Part shown: piece after piece, positions 9,266 to 17,491 of the stretch | Numbering within the stretch: position 1 is the stretch's first letter | Layout: every line of letters starts with the position of its first letter | Assembly: GCF_000612505.1 (NCBI RefSeq) | Contig: NZ_CP004078.1 | Span: 1,538,001-1,602,000 of the forward strand | Direction: 5' to 3' | Length of the DNA: 64,000 nt | Origin: Paenibacillus sabinae T27 | GTDB lineage: Bacteria; Bacillota; Bacilli; Paenibacillales; Paenibacillaceae | The notes under the pieces: generated by a model | What the model saw: the letters and a program-made list of their open reading frames with translations, nothing else | Database searches by the model: none | Told to the model about the DNA's origin: nothing | Program-made: the position numbers and the translations under genes

Positions 9266-9958
9266 ATGACGCAGCAGCCCGACAGGCTAGTTAAAGAAAC
9301 AACAACCATGGCCGTCTATAAAAGATTGTTTGACTACGTAATGAGCGGCCAGTTTGAACCGGGCATATGGATCAGGGAGCGCCAGCTCAAGGAGATGCTT
9401 GGTGTCAGCAGCACACCGATCAGGGAAGCGCTGAGAATGCTTGTACAGGAGCAGGTGCTTGAATTGGTCCCCCATCACGGCGTCCGTATCAAAGAATACT
9501 CTACTAAAGAAATTCAGGATTATTACGAGCTTCGCGCCGAGCTTGAGGGCCTGGCTGCGGAGATGGCGGCCGAGCGGGGAAGTAGGCTTATGTTCGGCAA
9601 GATGGAGGAGATTCTACGCCAGCACCGGACATTTGAGACGGAACGCTCCGATGAAGCGATTGAGCTAAATAACCAGTTCCATGATCTCATCGTGGAGGCC
9701 AGCGGAAATCTCTCATTAAGAAATACGCTGCAGCATTTAAGAGTGGGGATTAACTGGATTCAAGTCATGGCATGGAGCCGCAATAAGGACCGGCATTTCA
9801 GCACTTTCCATCAGCACGAGGGCATTCTGGATGCATTGATGGCCCGGAACCCGAAGCTGGCCCGTTCCCGGATGCAGGAGCATGTTTGGGATTCCATTAA
9901 ACTCATCATAGAGCCGCCAGGCACGCTGCAAGTGGCAGGAGAACTTCGAAAAAGTTAA
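9266..9958 (+). CDS. GntR/FCD-family transcriptional regulator (copy 2)
   Basis: The protein has 230 residues and the same architecture as the regulator at 919: winged helix at about 12-75 and FCD domain at about 85-215. Long blocks are shared with copy 1 (KETTTMAVY, KEMLGVSSTPIREA, VPHHGVR, YELRAELEG, WIQVMAW). It heads the long catabolic operon that continues 33 bases later with the flavin monooxygenase. AAGGAGTGA precedes the ATG. Two close paralogues probably bind the same or related operators and may sense different intermediates. Confidence 0.9.
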   Translation: MTQQPDRLVKETTTMAVYKRLFDYVMSGQFEPGIWIRERQLKEMLGVSSTPIREALRMLVQEQVLELVPHHGVRIKEYSTKEIQDYYELRAELEGLAAEMAAERGSRLMFGKMEEILRQHRTFETERSDEAIELNNQFHDLIVEASGNLSLRNTLQHLRVGINWIQVMAWSRNKDRHFSTFHQHEGILDALMARNPKLARSRMQEHVWDSIKLIIEPPGTLQVAGELRKS

Positions 9959-9991
9959 ACGGATGGTACGGAAGGGAGAGGTGACGCATCT

Positions 9992-11257
9992 ATGGAGACG
10001 CCCAAGAACGAAGTGAAGACAGACGTATGCATCGTTGGAGCCGGCCCTGCCGGAATGCTGCTCGGCTTGTTGCTTGCTAAACAGGGAATTAACGTGATCG
10101 TACTGGAGAAGAATGCAGACTTTCACAGGGAATATCGCGGAGAAATTACCCAGCCGCGTTTTGTCCAGATGATGAAGCAGCTCAACCTGCTTGACTATAT
10201 CGAAAGCCAAGACCATGTAAAGATCAATGAAGTGGTTGTATTCCATGATCATAAGGAAATCATGCAGCTTTCCTTTGATACCTTAATTGACGAGGAAAGC
10301 TACTGTGCCAGACTGACCCAGCCGACGATGCTTGCAGCCCTTTTGGAGAAGGCCCGGCGCTACCCGAATTTTAAGCTGCTGTTCAATACGAAAGTGAAAG
10401 ACCTGATTAAAGACGGCGACAAAATCATCGGCGTTCATGCGGTGAGAACAGCAGGGGATTCTACAAACGCGGAGGAGCTGGCAGAGGAAGGAGATTTCGA
10501 TATCCGCGCGGCGGTTACGGTAGCTGTGGACGGACGGAACTCAACGATGGAAAAACTCGCCGGCTTCGAACTGGACCTCGACTATTATGTGAATGACCTG
10601 CTGTGGTTCTCTTTTGAGAAACCGGAGTCATGGGACTATAACATATACCACTTCTACTTCCAGAAAAACTACAATTATCTCTTCCTGCCCAAGCTGGGCG
10701 GACTCATCCAATGCGGAATTTCGCTCACAAGGGGCGAGTTTCAGAAAATCAAGGAGGAAGGAATCGAAGCCTTCAAAAGCCGGATTCTCGAAGACCTGCC
10801 CATTCTTAAACCTTATGTCGAGCCGATGGAAGACTTCAAGTCCTTTGTTCTGTTGTTATGCAAAATGCGGTATGTCAAGGATTGGGCCAAAGACGGCTGC
10901 CTGCTGATCGGCGATGCCGCCCACTGCGTCACTCCCTGGGGAGCGGTTGGCAGCACACTAGCGATGGGGACTGCAATTATTGCGGCGGATGTTATTTATA
11001 AAGGGTTCCGTACCGGCGATCTGTCGCTTGAAACGCTGAAGCAGGTTCAGGCCAGACGCAAGGATGAGGTGAAGATGATCCAGAATCTTCAGGTAACCCT
11101 CGAAAGATTCCTGACCCGGGAGCCTTTCAAGAAGGATCTGGCCCCTCATATTTTCAGTATTTGTACCAAGCTCCCGGACATCACGGACACGTACAAGCGC
11201 CTTTATACGCGAGAGAAGCCGCTCGACATTGATCCATCGTTTATATTTGCCGATTAA
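9992..11257 (+). CDS. FAD-dependent aromatic-ring monooxygenase (group A flavoprotein)
   Basis: The protein has 421 residues. The N-terminal dinucleotide fold VGAGPAGMLLG (about 12-22), the VAVDGRNSTME motif near residue 180, and the ribityl-binding motif GDAAHCVTPWGAVGSTLAMG (near 308) define a para-hydroxybenzoate hydroxylase-type enzyme. In nicotinate degradation an enzyme of this class hydroxylates, and often decarboxylates, a hydroxynicotinate. The neighbouring molybdenum hydroxylase and amidohydrolase fit that, but the exact substrate cannot be read from sequence. GGGAGAGGTG precedes the ATG. Confidence 0.85.
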   Translation: METPKNEVKTDVCIVGAGPAGMLLGLLLAKQGINVIVLEKNADFHREYRGEITQPRFVQMMKQLNLLDYIESQDHVKINEVVVFHDHKEIMQLSFDTLIDEESYCARLTQPTMLAALLEKARRYPNFKLLFNTKVKDLIKDGDKIIGVHAVRTAGDSTNAEELAEEGDFDIRAAVTVAVDGRNSTMEKLAGFELDLDYYVNDLLWFSFEKPESWDYNIYHFYFQKNYNYLFLPKLGGLIQCGISLTRGEFQKIKEEGIEAFKSRILEDLPILKPYVEPMEDFKSFVLLLCKMRYVKDWAKDGCLLIGDAAHCVTPWGAVGSTLAMGTAIIAADVIYKGFRTGDLSLETLKQVQARRKDEVKMIQNLQVTLERFLTREPFKKDLAPHIFSICTKLPDITDTYKRLYTREKPLDIDPSFIFAD

Positions 11258-11279
11258 CCGCTGAAAGGGAGAGTCATTT

Positions 11280-12095
11280 ATGTTCATTACAAAATATGAT
11301 GGGCATCTGCACATTGTCAATCAATACGATCACTCCGTTCAGGCCGGACAGGTTGCGCGCCGCTGGGGAAATGAGAGTTTCCGGCGTCCGGATCATTTTG
11401 AGTCGATGTGTCTGGCCGTAGAGAAGCATGATATCGGCTGGGTTGAATCGGATACGAAGGTGCTGTTCAATTCGGAAACGGGACAACCCGTTCCTTTTCT
11501 AAGCGTCAATCTGTTGCAGCATGTCGAGTTTTACGGCAAGGGATATGAGCAAGTCAGGGATGAGGACCTGTATGCCGGACTGCTTGTAGGCATGCACTGG
11601 ATCGGTCTGTACACCAACCGGTTCGGGTATGATCCGTCGTTTACATTCAAAATTCCAGGCGAACTGGCTCCGTTTATTAACGAGAATACGATCAAACAGC
11701 AGAAGGAATGGGTCGATCTGAAGATGGCCCTATGGAACCGGGCGGAGCAAAGAAGCCTGTTTGAAGATAACCTGTGGATGAACTATGAGCTTGTGCAGGT
11801 AATGGATCGTTTGTCCCAGTATGTATCCATGCTTACGCCGGACACGAAGGAGCAGTGGACCATTGGTCCGGTTCGCCGGACGCTTGGGTCTGAAGGCGAA
11901 ATGATTACGGTTCAGGGGCAGGGGGACGGCAGCGTTGCCGTCGATCCGTTCCCGTTCGATTCGGTGGTAGAAACGACCGTGCTGCGGCGCAAAATTCCCG
12001 ATGCCCGCTACCGTTCACATAAGGAAGTCTATGAAGTTATGGAGAAGGCCGAGACCGAGCAGATCGTCTGGAAGCTGGTTCCGGCAAAAGGTTGA
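11280..12095 (+). CDS. DUF3891 family protein
   Basis: The protein has 271 residues. His and Asp residues are spaced as in DUF3891 proteins: QYDHSVQAGQVARRWG near the start, then VEKHDIGW (about 44-51) and a later GMHWIGLY. The pattern suggests an HD-like metal-binding helical fold, so a hydrolase or ring-opening role is possible. No function is established for the family to my knowledge. It starts 22 bases after the monooxygenase stop behind GGGAGAG and is well inside the catabolic operon. Confidence 0.75.
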   Translation: MFITKYDGHLHIVNQYDHSVQAGQVARRWGNESFRRPDHFESMCLAVEKHDIGWVESDTKVLFNSETGQPVPFLSVNLLQHVEFYGKGYEQVRDEDLYAGLLVGMHWIGLYTNRFGYDPSFTFKIPGELAPFINENTIKQQKEWVDLKMALWNRAEQRSLFEDNLWMNYELVQVMDRLSQYVSMLTPDTKEQWTIGPVRRTLGSEGEMITVQGQGDGSVAVDPFPFDSVVETTVLRRKIPDARYRSHKEVYEVMEKAETEQIVWKLVPAKG

Positions 12096-12127
12096 TCATC
12101 ATTGAAACCGACAAGGAGGGAAATGGC

Positions 12128-12499
12128 ATGGCCAAAATTTTAATTCATCTTACTCATGGACCTGAAGCGCCAACTCAGGCCGACCGCGCGTTTCTTATCG
12201 CCAAAACCGCCATTCAGGAAGGGCATTTCGTCTCCATGTTTCTTGCGGGGAGCGCCGTACAGCTTCTGCGCGACGACATCCTGGACAGCGTAATCGGAGT
12301 GGGAGACGGCGTGACGAAAGTCCGCGAATCCTATGATGCGATTGTCGGAGGCGGGGGGGTTATTTATCTCTCCCGAATATCCTGCGGCGCGCGGGGTATG
12401 ACGGAGAAGGAACTAAGCGGCAAGCAGATCGAGCTTGCGGAACCGAACGTGTTGGTGCGTCTGACCGTCGATCATGACCGGGTTATTACCTACGGATAA
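12128..12499 (+). CDS. DsrE/YchN-like small protein
   Basis: The protein has 123 residues. MAKILIHLTHGPEAPTQADRAFLIAKTAIQEGHFVSMFLAGSAV is a DsrE/DsrF-type fold start. A Cys is present at the usual region (SRISCGARG). The ATG at 12128 is chosen because AAGGAGGG lies just before it; an upstream TTG has no ribosome site. Members of this family act in sulfur relay or remain unassigned. Its place between the DUF3891 gene and the amidohydrolase suggests an accessory role in the same pathway. Confidence 0.75.
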   Translation: MAKILIHLTHGPEAPTQADRAFLIAKTAIQEGHFVSMFLAGSAVQLLRDDILDSVIGVGDGVTKVRESYDAIVGGGGVIYLSRISCGARGMTEKELSGKQIELAEPNVLVRLTVDHDRVITYG

Positions 12500-12512
12500 G
12501 GAGGGATTGCTC

Positions 12513-13208
12513 ATGGCAAGAATCTGGGACAACTATCTGGATGAACGCGACAAGAGGGTATATGCGCAGGCCGGTCTTGGCCACACGATGGGGATCGGCA
12601 GCCGTCCGGCCCTGGTCATTGTGGATGTGCAATACGGATTCACAGGCGATTCGCCGGAGAGTATCGAGGCATCCATTCAGAAATATCCGACAAGCTGCGG
12701 CGAGAGCAGTTGGGCAGCGATTGCACGCATCAAGGAATTGCTGGCGGCTTCAAGGCAAGCCGGGATTCCAGTGTTCTTCACCATTATTGAAGGGAGCAAG
12801 TCCGCTCCGAATGACCGGATTGCCATTAAGGGCAACATTTTCGATCACCCCGAGCTTCTTGAAGGCGCAAAGGGAGCGCAAGTGGTCAAGGAGCTTGAAC
12901 CGCAATACGGCGAAATCGTCATCTCCAAAAAGAAGCCGAGCGCGTTCTTCGGAACGCCGCTGATGTCGTATTTGACGGCGCGCCATGTCGATTCAGTCAT
13001 TGTGACAGGTTGTACAACAAGCGGCTGTGTGCGCGCTTCCGTCATTGATGCGTTCTCTTACAATTTTAAAGTCATTGTGCCAGAGGAATGCGTGTTTGAC
13101 CGCGGCATTGCCTCCCATGCGATCAATCTTTTCGATATGCAGCAGAAATATGCGGATGTCGTGCCGGTAGCCGAAGTAATCGCGGAACTGAAACCATTAA
13201 GCGTTTAA
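12513..13208 (+). CDS. Isochorismatase-fold amidohydrolase (maleamate / N-carbamoylsarcosine type)
   Basis: The protein has 231 residues with the cysteine-hydrolase triad: Asp38 in IVDVQYGF, a Lys near 106 in IAIKGNIF, and Cys172 in GCTTSGCVRASVIDAF. The GCTTSGCVRA signature is that of N-carbamoylsarcosine amidohydrolase and the maleamate amidohydrolase NicF. In nicotinate catabolism NicF hydrolyses maleamate to maleate and ammonia, which would place this enzyme late in the pathway. Start ATG at 12513 follows AAGGAGG that overlaps the previous stop. Confidence 0.85.
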   Translation: MARIWDNYLDERDKRVYAQAGLGHTMGIGSRPALVIVDVQYGFTGDSPESIEASIQKYPTSCGESSWAAIARIKELLAASRQAGIPVFFTIIEGSKSAPNDRIAIKGNIFDHPELLEGAKGAQVVKELEPQYGEIVISKKKPSAFFGTPLMSYLTARHVDSVIVTGCTTSGCVRASVIDAFSYNFKVIVPEECVFDRGIASHAINLFDMQQKYADVVPVAEVIAELKPLSV

Positions 13209-13263
13209 TAGGACAAGCAGCCGTTTAATCAACAAATCTTGGGCAGCGGAATTGGAGGATACT

Positions 13264-13698
13264 ATGGAGGTTCAGGGTCAAGTAAAGGTAAAGGCCGGTA
13301 AAGAAGCGGTGTGGAAAGCTCTTAACGATCCGGATGTTCTGAAAAAGGCCACACCGGGCTGCAATTCGATTACTGAGACGGAGCCGGATACGTACAAGGC
13401 CGATATTACGATCGGAATTGCGGCGGTGCGCGGCAGTTATGAAGCGGAGATTAAAATTCTCGACAAGGATGAGCCGGAGAATTACCGCCTTGTTATGAAG
13501 GCGAACAGTCCGGCCGGATTCATTGAAGGCGACGCCCGCGTTGAGCTTCAGGCCGAGAGCGATTCGGTAACGATTATCAAATATGACGGAACGGCCCAGG
13601 TGGGCGGTCTGATTGCAGGAGTGGGCCAGCGCATTCTGTCCGGGATCGGCAAGTTGATTGTGAAAGACTTCTTCAATAAGCTTGCGAAGGAAGTGTAG
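13264..13698 (+). CDS. CoxG-like SRPBCC protein
   Basis: The protein has 144 residues. EVWKALNDPDVL-type SRPBCC start (here EAVWKALNDPDVLKKATPGC) and the later GTAQVGGLIAGVGQR are typical of CoxG, a membrane-association and maturation partner of molybdenum hydroxylases. The ATG at 13264 follows GGAGG; the TTG at 13252 overlaps that site. It lies directly before the FAD, Fe-S and large subunit genes. Confidence 0.85.
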   Translation: MEVQGQVKVKAGKEAVWKALNDPDVLKKATPGCNSITETEPDTYKADITIGIAAVRGSYEAEIKILDKDEPENYRLVMKANSPAGFIEGDARVELQAESDSVTIIKYDGTAQVGGLIAGVGQRILSGIGKLIVKDFFNKLAKEV

Positions 13699-13719
13699 GG
13701 AAGGGAGGAGCCTATCAGA

Positions 13720-14592
13720 ATGAAACCTGCGGCGTTCGATTATTATAAACCGGAAACATTGGATGAAGCCCTGTCGCTTCTGGACGAGTTCGGCTATGAC
13801 GCCAAAGTTCTGGCGGGAGGCCAAAGCCTGATTCCGATGATGAATATGCGGCTGGCCAGGCCGCCGGTTCTGATTGATATTAACGGGGTTCAGGGAATGA
13901 CCGGAATTGAAGTCGGCGAAAGCGAGATTGTGATCGGAGGGTTGACCCGTCATTACATGGTGGAGCACTCCCCCGAGATTCAGAATAGCTGTCCGATGCT
14001 TGCGGAAGGCATCAAGCTGATCGGGCATTCGCAGATTCGTTCCCGCGGAACGATTGGCGGCAGCATCGTTCATGCAGACCCTACGGCTGAGCTTCCGGTT
14101 ATGCTGACAGCGCTGGGCGGGAAGGTCACCGTCGTATCGAGCAGCGATGAACGGGAGCTGACTCCGGAAGAACTGTTTCTTACCTATATGACGACGACGA
14201 TTGAACCGAATGAAATTGTCAAATCCGTGCATTTTCCTGTAATCGCGGAACGGACAGGCCATTCGATCGAAGAGTTTACTTTGCGGAGCGGCGACTTCGC
14301 GATCATTATCGCCGCGGCTTCCGTTACGCTGGATGAGGAAGGCCTTATCGAGAGCGCTGCGCTCTGTATCGGCGGAGTGGACGGCATTCCGGTCAAGCTG
14401 GAGGATGTCACCGACGAATTGATCGGCGAGGCCCCGAGTGAAGAAATATTCGCGGAGAAATGCGCGCAGATCGTGGATCTGGTCGACCCGGAGAAAGACA
14501 TTCACGCCAGCGCGGAGTACCGCAAGGATTTGTGCGTGGCGCTAAGCCGCCGTGTGTTAAAGAAAGCTGCGGACCGGGCGAAACAGGCCTGA
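13720..14592 (+). CDS. Molybdenum hydroxylase FAD-binding medium subunit (CoxM-like)
   Basis: The protein has 290 residues. FAD-binding motifs AGGQSLIPMMNMRLARP (about 31-47) and SRGTIGGSIVHADPTAELP (about 107-125) identify the xanthine dehydrogenase-family medium subunit, with the C-terminal CO_deh_flav_C domain after about 180. It passes electrons from the Fe-S subunit to an acceptor. There is only one copy although two large subunits follow. Confidence 0.93.
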   Translation: MKPAAFDYYKPETLDEALSLLDEFGYDAKVLAGGQSLIPMMNMRLARPPVLIDINGVQGMTGIEVGESEIVIGGLTRHYMVEHSPEIQNSCPMLAEGIKLIGHSQIRSRGTIGGSIVHADPTAELPVMLTALGGKVTVVSSSDERELTPEELFLTYMTTTIEPNEIVKSVHFPVIAERTGHSIEEFTLRSGDFAIIIAAASVTLDEEGLIESAALCIGGVDGIPVKLEDVTDELIGEAPSEEIFAEKCAQIVDLVDPEKDIHASAEYRKDLCVALSRRVLKKAADRAKQA

Positions 14593-14618
14593 CAGGAAGA
14601 AAGGGAGGATGAGCGTCC

Positions 14619-15128
14619 ATGACGGAAAAAACCGCGGAATCGAGCCGGTTGAAGACGATAACGTTGAAGGTCAACCATAAGGAATATACGGTCGATGTGG
14701 AGCCTCGCATGCTGTTGTCCGATGTCCTGCGTGACGAACTAAGGCTGACGGGAACGCATGTGGGCTGTGAGCACGGCGTATGCGGAGCCTGTACAATTAT
14801 GATAGATGGCCGACCCGTCCGTTCCTGTCTCGTATTTGGCGTTCAGGCGGATCAGGCGAACTTAGTGACGGTTGAAGGCCTGGAAAGCGAGGACGGGGAG
14901 CTTCATCCGCTGCAGAAGGGATTCTGGGAGAAGCACGGACTGCAATGCGGATTTTGCACGCCGGGTATGCTGATGACAGCTTGTCACCTGCTTGAGCACA
15001 ATCCGCACCCTAGCCGTGAAGAAATCCGCGAAGCGATCTCCGGCAACTTGTGCCGCTGCACAGGATACCAGGGAATTGTCGATGCGGTGGAATACGCGGC
15101 CAAAGAAATGAGGGAAAGGGCGGAGTGA
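14619..15128 (+). CDS. Molybdenum hydroxylase [2Fe-2S] small subunit (CoxS-like)
   Basis: The protein has 169 residues. A plant-type ferredoxin domain binds one cluster (CEHGVCGACTIMIDGRPVRSC, from about 48) and a four-helix domain binds the second (CGFCTPGMLM, then CRCTGY). It is followed immediately by the first large subunit, whose ATG is one base past this stop. It relays electrons from the molybdenum centre to FAD. Confidence 0.95.
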   Translation: MTEKTAESSRLKTITLKVNHKEYTVDVEPRMLLSDVLRDELRLTGTHVGCEHGVCGACTIMIDGRPVRSCLVFGVQADQANLVTVEGLESEDGELHPLQKGFWEKHGLQCGFCTPGMLMTACHLLEHNPHPSREEIREAISGNLCRCTGYQGIVDAVEYAAKEMRERAE

Positions 15129-15129
15129 C

Positions 15130-17451
15130 ATGTCGATTGGCGCAAGTCTGAAACGGCTGGAGGATTACAATCTCTTAACGGGAAGAGGACAATATGTCGG
15201 AGATCTGCGATTTCCGGATCAATGCGAAGCCGTGATCATCCGATCTCCGCATGCGCATGCGATCATTCGTTCTATCGACGTAGAAGAAGCCCGGCGTTTG
15301 GACGGAGTTCTCCTGATTCTGACGGCGTCCGACCTGCCAGGCGACCTGCGCCCGATCCCGATGCGGCTGTCTCCGGACCCGATACTCGAAAAGGCTCTGC
15401 AATATCCGCTCGCGAAAGACCGCGTCCGATACGTCGGCGACCCGGTGGCTCTGATTGTCGCGAAGAATCGCTATATGGCCGAGGACGCTGCGGATTTCAT
15501 CAAGATTGAATATGATGTGCTGCCTCCGGTTACGGATGCGGTTCAATCGCTAGAGCCGGGGGCGCCGCTCCTTCATCCGGATGCGGGTACGAATGAAATG
15601 TACCTGATCCATGGCAAGAAAGGGGACGCGGCAGAGCGGCTGAAGACATGCGAGCATGTGCTGAAAGAGGAACTATACGTACAGCGCCATTCCGGTATTC
15701 CGATGGAAACGAGGGGGCTTCTTGCGTTGTGCGACGAGGACGAGCGGCTGACGGTATACGGCGCTGCAAAGGTTGTCCATTTCAATCATCAACTGATGGC
15801 CCGTCTCCTCAATAAGAATATAGAAGAAATCCGGTTAATCGAAACGGATTGCGGCGGCGGATTCGGGCCTCGGGGCGAGTTCTATCCGGAAGACTATTTA
15901 ATTCCGTTCGCCGCCATGCGGCTGAAGCGTCCGGTCAGATGGATCGAGGACCGCCTGGAGCACTTCAAAGCGACGAACCACTCCAGAGAACAGAAGCATC
16001 AGGTAACGGTCGGCTTTGACGGCGACGGACGGATTTATGCGCTGCGGGATGAAATCTTCTTTGATCAGGGCGGGTATATCCGCACGCATGGTACGACCGT
16101 GCCGTCTCTGACCCAGGCTATGTTCCCCGGGCCATACGATTTCAGCGACATTGAAATCGTAACGCATCTGGTATTGACCAACAAGACGCCGGTCGGAACG
16201 TACCGGGGGCCGGGACGGTTCGAGGGGACGTTTGTCCGCGAGCGGGTGATTGATATGGTCGCTGCACATTTGAAGCTGGACCCTACCGTTGTCAGGGAAC
16301 GAAATTACATTCGTCCTGAACAGATGCCTTACAGCAACGGGCTGTCTGCTCTCGGCCAGGTGATTGAATATGACAGCGGAAACTATGCCGAAACGCTTGA
16401 CTACGCCCGGAAGTTCATGGGCTGGGAACAGTTTGCCGGGAAGCAGGCCAGGGCCAGGGAGGAAGGGCGCTTTATTGGTCTAGGCTTTGCTTCCTTTGTG
16501 GAAAAGTCGGGCTTTGGCCCATGGGAATTTGCCGAGGTGGAGATGCGACCGGATGGCCGGGTGATTTGCAAGACCGGACTGACGGAAGTCGGTCAGGGGA
16601 TTACAACGACGCTGGCGCAAATTTGCAGCGATCAGCTTGGCATTCCTTACGAATATGTCAGTGTCGTTCATGGCGATACCGATCTTGTGGAGAAGGGTAA
16701 CGGTTCATTCGCGACCCGCGGAGCTGTTGTCGGCGGTTCGGCCGCGTGGCATGCCGCCGGATTGCTGAAGGAGAAGCTGCTAGAGGTTGCGGCCGGGCAG
16801 CTTGCGGTGCCGGTGGACATGCTCGCCCTCAAGCATGGGAGCGTGGTGTATGCCGAAGCGGAGCAGGTCGCCATGCCGCTGGATGAATTACTGCAAATTT
16901 GCTCGGATCGCGGCATTACGCTGTGTGAGAAATATACGTTTCATATTGAACATATGACTTACCCTTACGGCTGCCATGCGGCCGAGGTGGAGCTTGATCC
17001 CGGCACGGGGGCGCTGCATATATTGAACTACTATATTGCCTATGATCTCGGAAAGGCGATCAATCCGATGCTCGTGGAAGGCCAGCTCATTGGCGGAATG
17101 GCCCAGGGACTGGGAGGCGCCATTTACGAGGAACTGAAGTATGACGAAATCGGACAGCTTGTGTCCGGCAGCTTCATGGATTATCTGATTCCAACCTCGA
17201 TGGAAGTTCCGGAGGTTCGTGCCGAGATTTTGGAGAACTATCCTTCACCGCTCAATCCGCTCGGAGTCAAAGGCGCGGGAGAAGGCGGAACGGTAGCCGT
17301 AGCTCCCGCGATTGCCAATGCCATCGTGAACGCGCTGCAGGAATACGCCATTCCGATAACCTCTCTCCCCCTTCGCCCCGAACACATTCGCAAGGCGTTG
17401 AAACAAATGAAGCCAAGGACGGAACGGCGGAGCGCTGGTCCGACCGGATGA
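15130..17451 (+). CDS. Molybdopterin-binding large subunit of a xanthine dehydrogenase-family hydroxylase (copy A)
   Basis: The protein has 773 residues, full length for the family. Cofactor-binding glycine motif GGGFGPRGEFYPED starts near 241, the substrate-loop motif is TYRGPGRFEG, and the catalytic Glu is E718 in KGAGEGG. It lacks the AYRCSFR loop of true carbon monoxide dehydrogenase, so it is a hydroxylase. In context it should hydroxylate nicotinate or a hydroxylated derivative. It is translationally coupled to the small subunit gene. Confidence 0.9.
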   Translation: MSIGASLKRLEDYNLLTGRGQYVGDLRFPDQCEAVIIRSPHAHAIIRSIDVEEARRLDGVLLILTASDLPGDLRPIPMRLSPDPILEKALQYPLAKDRVRYVGDPVALIVAKNRYMAEDAADFIKIEYDVLPPVTDAVQSLEPGAPLLHPDAGTNEMYLIHGKKGDAAERLKTCEHVLKEELYVQRHSGIPMETRGLLALCDEDERLTVYGAAKVVHFNHQLMARLLNKNIEEIRLIETDCGGGFGPRGEFYPEDYLIPFAAMRLKRPVRWIEDRLEHFKATNHSREQKHQVTVGFDGDGRIYALRDEIFFDQGGYIRTHGTTVPSLTQAMFPGPYDFSDIEIVTHLVLTNKTPVGTYRGPGRFEGTFVRERVIDMVAAHLKLDPTVVRERNYIRPEQMPYSNGLSALGQVIEYDSGNYAETLDYARKFMGWEQFAGKQARAREEGRFIGLGFASFVEKSGFGPWEFAEVEMRPDGRVICKTGLTEVGQGITTTLAQICSDQLGIPYEYVSVVHGDTDLVEKGNGSFATRGAVVGGSAAWHAAGLLKEKLLEVAAGQLAVPVDMLALKHGSVVYAEAEQVAMPLDELLQICSDRGITLCEKYTFHIEHMTYPYGCHAAEVELDPGTGALHILNYYIAYDLGKAINPMLVEGQLIGGMAQGLGGAIYEELKYDEIGQLVSGSFMDYLIPTSMEVPEVRAEILENYPSPLNPLGVKGAGEGGTVAVAPAIANAIVNALQEYAIPITSLPLRPEHIRKALKQMKPRTERRSAGPTG

Positions 17452-17491
17452 TGGAAGAGCTATTCGGTCTATAGACTGTGGAGGTGAAGGT

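Noticed and set aside
13225..14505. Long minus-strand open frame of 426 codons
   Set aside because: It is antisense to the CoxG and FAD-subunit genes, with no recognisable domain and Arg/His/Asn-rich composition of a shadow frame.
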